Assembly (NCBI GenBank): GCA_016874295.1
Contig: VGUH01000015.1
Span: forward strand, 1-64,000
From: Gammaproteobacteria bacterium
Lineage (GTDB): Bacteria > Pseudomonadota > Gammaproteobacteria > Steroidobacterales > Steroidobacteraceae
DNA length: 64,000 nucleotides
Direction: 5' to 3'
The number at the start of each line of letters is the position of its first letter. Within the stretch, counting starts at the first letter, position 1. Both the position numbers and the translations under genes were made by a program. Below, in pieces: positions 59,097 through 64,000 of the stretch. A model generated the notes under the pieces. The model had not been told where the DNA came from. It saw only the letters and a program-made list of their open reading frames with translations, and searched no databases.

Positions 59097-61716
59097 AGGT
59101 GTAGGCGACGTCGAGGCCGTAGGTGCTGCCGATCGAGTCGTGGATGAACGCGCCGCCGAACTCCGGCGCCACGATCACTTCCTGCAGGTAGTCCTCGTCG
59201 GTCACGTTGCGGCCCCAGGCCGTGGCGCGCCAGCGTTCGCCGCGCAGCGTCAGACGCGCATTCAGCAGCTCGTAGGGATCGCGCTTCTGCTTGCCATAGT
59301 TGCCCTGGCCGAAGCCGAACGCGGTCGGCAGGTTCGGCACCGTCTCGTCCTGCACCGGATGGAACCAGGTCTCGCCCACGAAGACCGCGTCGAGGCGGGC
59401 CACTAGCTCGAGGCCCGAGCTCCCGAGCGGGATCGTGAGCTCGCCGCCGGCGTTGCCGGAATACTCCGGCGCATACGGCAGCTTGTTGCCCTCGGTGTAC
59501 GGGCGCCCGTCGTAGCGGTCGATCTCGCCGTCTGTGTACCCGTAGCCGCCGAACAGCGAGAAGTAGTCGTTGGCGCGCCAGTTGAAGTCGAGCTCGAAGC
59601 CCTGGATCGTCACCTCGTCGAGGTTCGTCACGACGCGCAGCAGGCCGAAGGGGCCGGCGAAGAAGTTGAAGAACTGCATGTCCTCGACGTCGGTGTGGTA
59701 GATCGCGCCGTTGATCGCCAGCGTGCGGTCGAGCAGCGTCGACTTGAAGCCGATCTCGGCCGCCTTCGAGACTTCCTTGTCGTAGTCGTCGTTGACGTCC
59801 GTGAGGTTTCGCACGGAGTCGGACGCACAGGCCGGCAGCCCGAGCGGCAGGTCGAAGCCGAGCCCGGTGTTGAACAGCGTGCTGGGGCCGAGGCAGAGCC
59901 CGCCGTAGAACACGTCGGCCGTCGCCTGGCTGCCGGAGGAATTGAAGCCGCCGCTGCGGAAGCCGTAGCCATAGGAGGCATACCACGAGACCTGATCCGA
60001 CACGTTCCAGTTCAGCGAGAGCTTGGGCTGGAACTGCTCGTAGGTCTTCGAGCGGCTGGGGATACCCGTCGTGGCCCAGTCTCCGCCGGCGGCCGCGTTC
60101 TGCGTGTACGCCGGGTTGATGTACGGGTTGGTGAAGAACGCGAACTCCGGCGTCTGCGCAAACGCGTCGGCGCCGGTCGGCACGTTGTTGTCCACCTCGC
60201 GCTTCTCGGAGTCGTAACGCAGCGCGAGCGCGAGTTCCACGCCCTCGCGGATGTCGTAGGCGAGCTGGCCGAAACCCGCATACACCGTGCTGTCGAAGGT
60301 GTCGTCATACAGGAGGTCGGTCGGGTTCGGGCCGCTGGTCGGCACGAATCCCTGCGTGAGGAAGTCCTGCGTCAGCGACGCGCCGGTCTGGTCAGAGCCC
60401 TGCGACACGATCACGTGGCGCTCGATGTCGGCGAAATAGACGCCCGCCAGCCAGCGCAACCGCTGGTCGTCCGGCGAGGTCAGCCGCAACTCGAGGCTCA
60501 TGTCCTCCTGGTCGCGCTGCTGGTACTGGTAGCCGCCGCAGGTCGTCGGGCCGTACGGGGGCTGGAACGTGGAGTTGTACGGCTGCGGCGACAGTATGAC
60601 CGGCGCATCGCCCAGGATCGTCCCGCCGTAATTGAATGGCGGCGGAAGCGGCGTATCCGCGTACCGCGCCGGGAAGGACTCGTTGCAGGAGGGCGTGAAC
60701 GCGTACAGGAAGAACGCATCGCTCGCGCCGTCGGTCAGGAAGAAATTGGTCTGGTCGTTGTAGGCGAGCACGCCGGTCAGCGTGTTCTCGCCTACCGCCC
60801 AGTCGCCCTTGATCGAGAAATTGAAGTTGTCCTGCTCGTTCTCGGGGATGATGTTGTTGGTGTAGAAGAAGCCGTGGTCGTTCGGGTCCTCGTCGAAGGG
60901 CGGGGCGACGAAAATTGTCGCCGCCTCGAAGAACGAGACCGCCGCGTTGAAGTTGATGGCGCCCGACTCGACGGTCGAGACCTTCGCCTTGACGTCGAAG
61001 TCTCCGCCGGCGGCCTCGAACGTCAGGCGGCCGACCGCACCGGTCTCCTCGAAATAGTCCACGCAGTCGTCGCAGCCGAGCAGCGTGTTGTTCCACTCGC
61101 CGTCGGTGCTGCGCGTGTAGAGCGACAGGCTGCCCTGGGCGGAATCGCCGAGCGGGCCACTCATGTACAGGTCGCCCTTGTAGGCGTTGTTGTTGCCGAT
61201 GCCGGCGCCGACCTCGAACTCGGGCGTCTCGGAGGGCTTGCGCGTCGTCATGATGATCGCGCCCGCGAGCGCGTTGCGGCCGTAGATCGCGCCCTGCGGG
61301 CCCTTCAGCACCTCGATCTGGGTGATGCCGTTGAGCTCCTGGTTGAGCGCGTTCGGATTCGTCTGCAGCACGCCGTCCACGACCAGCGCGAAGTTCGTCT
61401 CCGCGTCGCGGCCGGTGTTGATGCCGCGGATCACGACCTGCATGTCGCCGGCTTCCGCGGTCTGCACCTGGGAGACGTTCGGCGTCAGCTCGATGAAGTC
61501 GGTCGGCCGCTCGATGCCGGCCGACTGGATGTCCGCGTCGGTGAAGGCGCGCACCGTGGCGGGCACGTCCTCGATCCGCTCGGCGCGCTGGCGCGCGGTG
61601 ACCACGACCTCCGGCAGTTCCCCAGGCGCGGTTGCCTGGGCGGGGGCTTCGGCGGTGGCCAGGACGGCCGTGATCGCGAGGCCGAGAACCGTCGTCTGAC
61701 GAGTGAGCAGCGGCAT
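59089..61716 (-). CDS. TonB-dependent outer-membrane receptor
   Basis: An 875-residue TonB-dependent receptor with signal peptide, plug (EVVVTARQRAERIEDVPATV, QVVIRGINTGRDAETNFALV, EVLKGPQGAIYGRNALAGAI) and a 22-strand barrel (WYASYGYGFRSGGFNSSGSQ, NARLTLRGERWRATAWGRNV). It belongs to the type used for organic carbon compounds rather than siderophores, judging by the absence of iron-pathway genes. The start at 61716 was chosen for the signal peptide. A GntR-type operator lies 14 bases before the start. It probably imports the substrate of the adjacent catabolic operon. Confidence 0.92.
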   Translation of the reverse strand: MPLLTRQTTVLGLAITAVLATAEAPAQATAPGELPEVVVTARQRAERIEDVPATVRAFTDADIQSAGIERPTDFIELTPNVSQVQTAEAGDMQVVIRGINTGRDAETNFALVVDGVLQTNPNALNQELNGITQIEVLKGPQGAIYGRNALAGAIIMTTRKPSETPEFEVGAGIGNNNAYKGDLYMSGPLGDSAQGSLSLYTRSTDGEWNNTLLGCDDCVDYFEETGAVGRLTFEAAGGDFDVKAKVSTVESGAINFNAAVSFFEAATIFVAPPFDEDPNDHGFFYTNNIIPENEQDNFNFSIKGDWAVGENTLTGVLAYNDQTNFFLTDGASDAFFLYAFTPSCNESFPARYADTPLPPPFNYGGTILGDAPVILSPQPYNSTFQPPYGPTTCGGYQYQQRDQEDMSLELRLTSPDDQRLRWLAGVYFADIERHVIVSQGSDQTGASLTQDFLTQGFVPTSGPNPTDLLYDDTFDSTVYAGFGQLAYDIREGVELALALRYDSEKREVDNNVPTGADAFAQTPEFAFFTNPYINPAYTQNAAAGGDWATTGIPSRSKTYEQFQPKLSLNWNVSDQVSWYASYGYGFRSGGFNSSGSQATADVFYGGLCLGPSTLFNTGLGFDLPLGLPACASDSVRNLTDVNDDYDKEVSKAAEIGFKSTLLDRTLAINGAIYHTDVEDMQFFNFFAGPFGLLRVVTNLDEVTIQGFELDFNWRANDYFSLFGGYGYTDGEIDRYDGRPYTEGNKLPYAPEYSGNAGGELTIPLGSSGLELVARLDAVFVGETWFHPVQDETVPNLPTAFGFGQGNYGKQKRDPYELLNARLTLRGERWRATAWGRNVTDEDYLQEVIVAPEFGGAFIHDSIGSTYGLDVAYTFR

Positions 61717-61730
61717 GGGAACCCCCGTGG

Positions 61731-61740
61731 TTGTATACAA
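61731..61740. promoter_or_regulatory. GntR-type operator upstream of TonB receptor
   Basis: TTGTATACAA, with the same TGTATACA core as the two sites near 57.8 kb, lies between the promoter region and start codon of the TonB receptor. A weaker GTATAC occurs at 61807-61812, 74 bp further upstream. Confidence 0.65.
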
Positions 61741-61792
61741 AGTGGGCCGTACGATCATACGCTTAGCCTGAACTGGGCGGCAATATCAGGAT

Positions 61793-62317
61793 TTGCGACC
61801 GACGCGGTATACAGTTGCGGCCGGCCCGAAGGACTACGTCATCCCGGCCGGCACCTCGATCTCGGTGCAGCTGCCGGCGGAGATCTCGACCAAGACCGCG
61901 AAGGTCGGGCAGCGGCTCACGGCCAACCTGACCAGCGACCTCGTCGTCGACGGCAAGGTGGTTGCCAAGGCGGGCGCGCCGGTGCAGGGCTCAGTCACTG
62001 AAGTGATCTCGGGCAGCAAGACGATCGGCGGCAAGCCGACGCTCGGCCTCAGGTTCGACAGCCTGACCTTCGAGGGCGGTGACCGCCCGATCGACGCGCG
62101 CATCACCCAGGTCGCCGACAAGAGCGACAAGGCGGGCGATACCGCGAAGATTGCGGGTGGCGCCGTGGCGGGCGGCGTGATCGGTCACCAGCTCGACAGC
62201 GACCAGGGCAAGATCATCGGCGCGCTGATTGGCGCCGCAGCCGGCACTGCCGCAGCGAAGAACACTGGCAAGGAAGTGGTACTGCCTGCCGGCACCGTCG
62301 TCGGCCTGACCCTCTAG
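61793..62317 (+). CDS. glycine-zipper protein, possibly 5'-truncated
   Basis: A 174-residue protein starting at TTG. The first domain (YVIPAGTSISVQLPAEISTK, VGQRLTANLTSDLVVDGK) resembles periplasmic beta-sandwich proteins. A glycine-zipper segment follows (TAKIAGGAVAGGVIGHQLDS, KIIGALIGAAAGTAAAKNTG). Proteins of this type normally begin with a signal peptide or lipobox; none is found here because the frame begins close to the first domain. The gene may have lost its 5' end, or the true start may be elsewhere. Confidence 0.6.
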   Translation: MRPTRYTVAAGPKDYVIPAGTSISVQLPAEISTKTAKVGQRLTANLTSDLVVDGKVVAKAGAPVQGSVTEVISGSKTIGGKPTLGLRFDSLTFEGGDRPIDARITQVADKSDKAGDTAKIAGGAVAGGVIGHQLDSDQGKIIGALIGAAAGTAAAKNTGKEVVLPAGTVVGLTL

Positions 62318-62342
62318 TCACCCGTCACCGTGACGATGTAAC

Positions 62343-62409
62343 TGGTGCCGGGTCGCACTTATCGCACTTATTGCGGTGCAATAAGTGCGATAAGTGCGAC
62401 CCGGCACCA
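62343..62409. repeat. family-A palindromic repeat, copy at the yeiH 3' end
   Basis: A compact perfect copy: the TGGTGCCGGGTCGCACTT arm and its complement with only a short central loop (TTGCGGTGCAA). It lies between the convergent glycine-zipper and YeiH genes and encodes the last residues and stop codon of YeiH. Confidence 0.9.
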
Positions 62410-63504
62410 TTCCAGGAAGGCGATTGCGGTCGCGCCGGTCGCCGCGGCGGCGAGGAAGGCGACCGCGAGCGGGCGCCAGCCCGCCTCGCGCAGGTTGGCG
62501 AAGGTGACGCCGAGCCCGATCGCGGCCATGCCGCACAGCAGCAGCATCTCGGACGCCTGCTGAGCCGTCTGCAGGAACGCACGCCACGCCGGCCCGTCGA
62601 GCCAGAAATCGCCCGCGGTCCGGACGATCGCGAACGCGATGAACGCCACCACGAACCACGGCAACGCCCGCGCGCGCAGGCCGCCCGCGCCCGCCGCGCC
62701 TGGCGCCGCGGCGCCACGCGCCATCCACATCGCCGTCAGCGGCACCAGCACCAGCAGCCCGAAGGTGCGCATGAATTTCGTCAGCCCCGCGACCGCGACC
62801 GCGTCGGGGGCATCGAACTGCTGGGAGTAGATCAGCGCCGCGCCGACCACCTGCGAGGTGTCCTGGATCGAGGCGCCGAAGAACATGCCGGCCGCCGCGA
62901 CTTCCCCGCCGAAGAAATAATGCGCAATCCACGGATAGCCGACCATCGCCGCCGAGCCGAACAGCACGACGCAGGCGATCGCAATCCCGACATCCTGCTG
63001 CCGCGAGCGCAGCACCGGCGCGAGCGCAATGATCGCCGTGCAGCCGCAGATCGCGGTGCCCGCCGCCAGCAGCCGCTGCAGGCCGGGCGTGACGCCGAAC
63101 AGCCGCCCGAACGCCATCGCCGCGAGCAGCGCCACCGCGATGCAGGCGATCACGACCGGAAGGGCCGCGAGACTGACGCCGGTCAGCACGACGAGCGTCA
63201 GCCTGAGGCCAATCAGCGCAATGCCCGCGCGCAGGAGATGATTGCCCGCGAACTCGACGCCGGCATCCGCCCAGCCGCCGATTCCGGCGACATTTCGCCA
63301 CAGGATACCGAAGAGGATCGCGCAGAGGATGGAACTCAGCGCGCCGCCGCTCGCGAGTGAGACGCTCTTCGCCGCGAAGGCGAGGGCGACGGCGAAGGCG
63401 AGGCCGGGGAGGGCGGCGCGGACGGCGCCAGGGGTTGTCACGGCAGCGAAGTCACCGACGGCGTGAGTTGGCCACGTGGTGACAGGCGTACTCGTCGAGC
63501 ACAC
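62368..63504 (-). CDS. YeiH family putative sulfate exporter
   Basis: A 378-residue membrane protein with about ten helices, YeiH/YadS-like UPF0324 family. Recognisable blocks are VEFAGNHLLRAGIALIGLRL, LAAGTAICGCTAIIALAPVL and MFFGASIQDTSQVVGAALIY. It may export sulfur oxyanions; family function is poorly tested. The final residues (CRVALIALIAPQ) and the stop come from a family-A repeat. The start is uncertain: GTG or ATG choices near 63504 overlap the antitoxin-like gene by up to 53 bases. Confidence 0.82.
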   Translation of the reverse strand: MCSTSTPVTTWPTHAVGDFAAVTTPGAVRAALPGLAFAVALAFAAKSVSLASGGALSSILCAILFGILWRNVAGIGGWADAGVEFAGNHLLRAGIALIGLRLTLVVLTGVSLAALPVVIACIAVALLAAMAFGRLFGVTPGLQRLLAAGTAICGCTAIIALAPVLRSRQQDVGIAIACVVLFGSAAMVGYPWIAHYFFGGEVAAAGMFFGASIQDTSQVVGAALIYSQQFDAPDAVAVAGLTKFMRTFGLLVLVPLTAMWMARGAAAPGAAGAGGLRARALPWFVVAFIAFAIVRTAGDFWLDGPAWRAFLQTAQQASEMLLLCGMAAIGLGVTFANLREAGWRPLAVAFLAAAATGATAIAFLEWCRVALIALIAPQ

Positions 63505-63700
63505 GCCGGATCATCCGCTGATAGGGAACCCGCGACTTCCTGGCGTGCTGCTTGAAGAATTCCACGCTGCGCTTGCTGAGCGAGATCGTGACCTTGACGC
63601 CGTCCTCCTTGAGGACCAGCTGGTCCGGGGGTGGAAGAAAGTCCTTGATGACCCGCAGGGGGCCAATCGGCTCATCCGTGTACCCGTCGTGTCGCTTCAT
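63452..63700 (-). CDS. CopG/BrnA-like antitoxin, orphan
   Basis: An 82-residue protein with the ribbon-helix-helix pattern VKVTISLSKRSVEFFKQHAR and VPYQRMIRRVLDEYA, and the usual N-terminus TDEPIGPLRVIKDFLPPPDQ. Such antitoxins are often preceded by a BrnT toxin gene; upstream (higher coordinates here) no such gene is present. Its 3' end overlaps the YeiH start. Confidence 0.75.
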   Translation of the reverse strand: MKRHDGYTDEPIGPLRVIKDFLPPPDQLVLKEDGVKVTISLSKRSVEFFKQHARKSRVPYQRMIRRVLDEYACHHVANSRRR

Positions 63701-64000
63701 GGGTTTCCCGGCCTTTGCGCCAGTAACCGGCACCAATGATCCTGGCTGTTCACTTAACCATACGAAAATATGGCGACTGGATCAAGAAAGCCGCTGGGTC
63801 AGTGCAGCGACTCCATGAGCGCCGCCGGGTCGTGCACCGTGCCGGCCCCCCGGGGGGCGAGTCGCGAGCAGGCCGCAATACGCATCAGACCGCGACGCAG
63901 GTCACGCTGCGCGACGGGAAGCCGGGGATGCCGTGCCCGGGCTCGCTGCTGTCCCGAATTATGTGATCGCTTACCGGATGCCGGAGTGCTGCCGGGCCGA
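63701..64000. other. right edge, no supported gene
   Basis: Three hundred bases without a gene I can defend. A plus-strand frame from about 63736 contains TATQVTLRDGKPGM, which recalls YCII-domain proteins, but lacks the remaining family sequence and ends early, so it may be an eroded remnant. The missing toxin partner of the antitoxin would be expected here and is absent. Confidence 0.4.

Noticed and set aside
63736-63966. YCII-domain protein gene on the right edge
   Set aside because: Only a short stretch recalls the family and the frame ends too early; described as gene-free sequence instead.

Overview
The window looks like chromosomal DNA from a GC-rich, free-living gammaproteobacterium. 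This rests on gene order: the aroK-aroB block sits beside divergent mrcA (ponA) and the remains of pilM/pilQ, tesA is divergent from ybbA-ybbP, oxyR is divergent from katG, and yicC, rph and rdgB lie close together. A Steroidobacterales- or Xanthomonadales-like lineage is possible, but that is inference. No rRNA, tRNA, CRISPR array, integrase or transposase was recognised.

Layout. 0.2-7.9 kb is housekeeping: yicC, a PP2C phosphatase, rph, rdgB, an M48 protease, rpmE, hemW and gltA. A perfect pair of inverted DnaA boxes lies between rpmE and hemW. 8.0-16.6 kb holds a nucleotidyltransferase-like gene coupled to mrcA, a scar where the type IV pilus operon pilM-pilQ has collapsed to its two ends, and the run aroK-aroB-dgt-pyrF-hemE. 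16.7-18.8 kb carries a minimal TTQ-type amine dehydrogenase set (large subunit, small subunit, one cytochrome c). Next come an acyl-CoA synthetase, an S9 peptidase, tesA/ybbA/ybbP and a DUF4139 protein.

28.6-50 kb is the accessory part. It has a MOSC protein behind a very unusual lipase / M17-N-like / CHAT-protease fusion, a cupin, a PHB depolymerase-like esterase, rquA (rhodoquinone synthesis), oxyR-katG with a near-ideal OxyR operator, small membrane proteins, a rhomboid protease, gamma-glutamyltransferase, a DUF481 protein, an AlaX-type editing protein and lone antitoxin-like genes. Five genes in the window carry lesions: four have one in-frame amber codon (one of these is the pilus scar) and one has a single-base frameshift.

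50.4-61.7 kb is a coherent catabolic island. A six-gene operon (HMG-CoA-lyase-like, HyuA, HyuB, GntR regulator, cysteine amidohydrolase, CoA transferase) faces a second CoA transferase and a TonB receptor. Shared TGTATACA palindromes at their promoters suggest one GntR regulon that imports and degrades a cyclic amide or hydantoin-like compound. The right end has a glycine-zipper protein, a YeiH-type transporter and a CopG-type antitoxin.

Two families of palindromic repeats run through the window. Family A has arms beginning GTGCCGGGTCGCACTTAT (seven loci). Family B has the core GAAGGGGACGCGCCCCTTC (four loci). They sit mostly at gene 3' ends, often between convergent genes; at one locus they are nested directly upstream of aroK. 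They look like REP/BIME-type elements whose mobilising RAYT gene is elsewhere.
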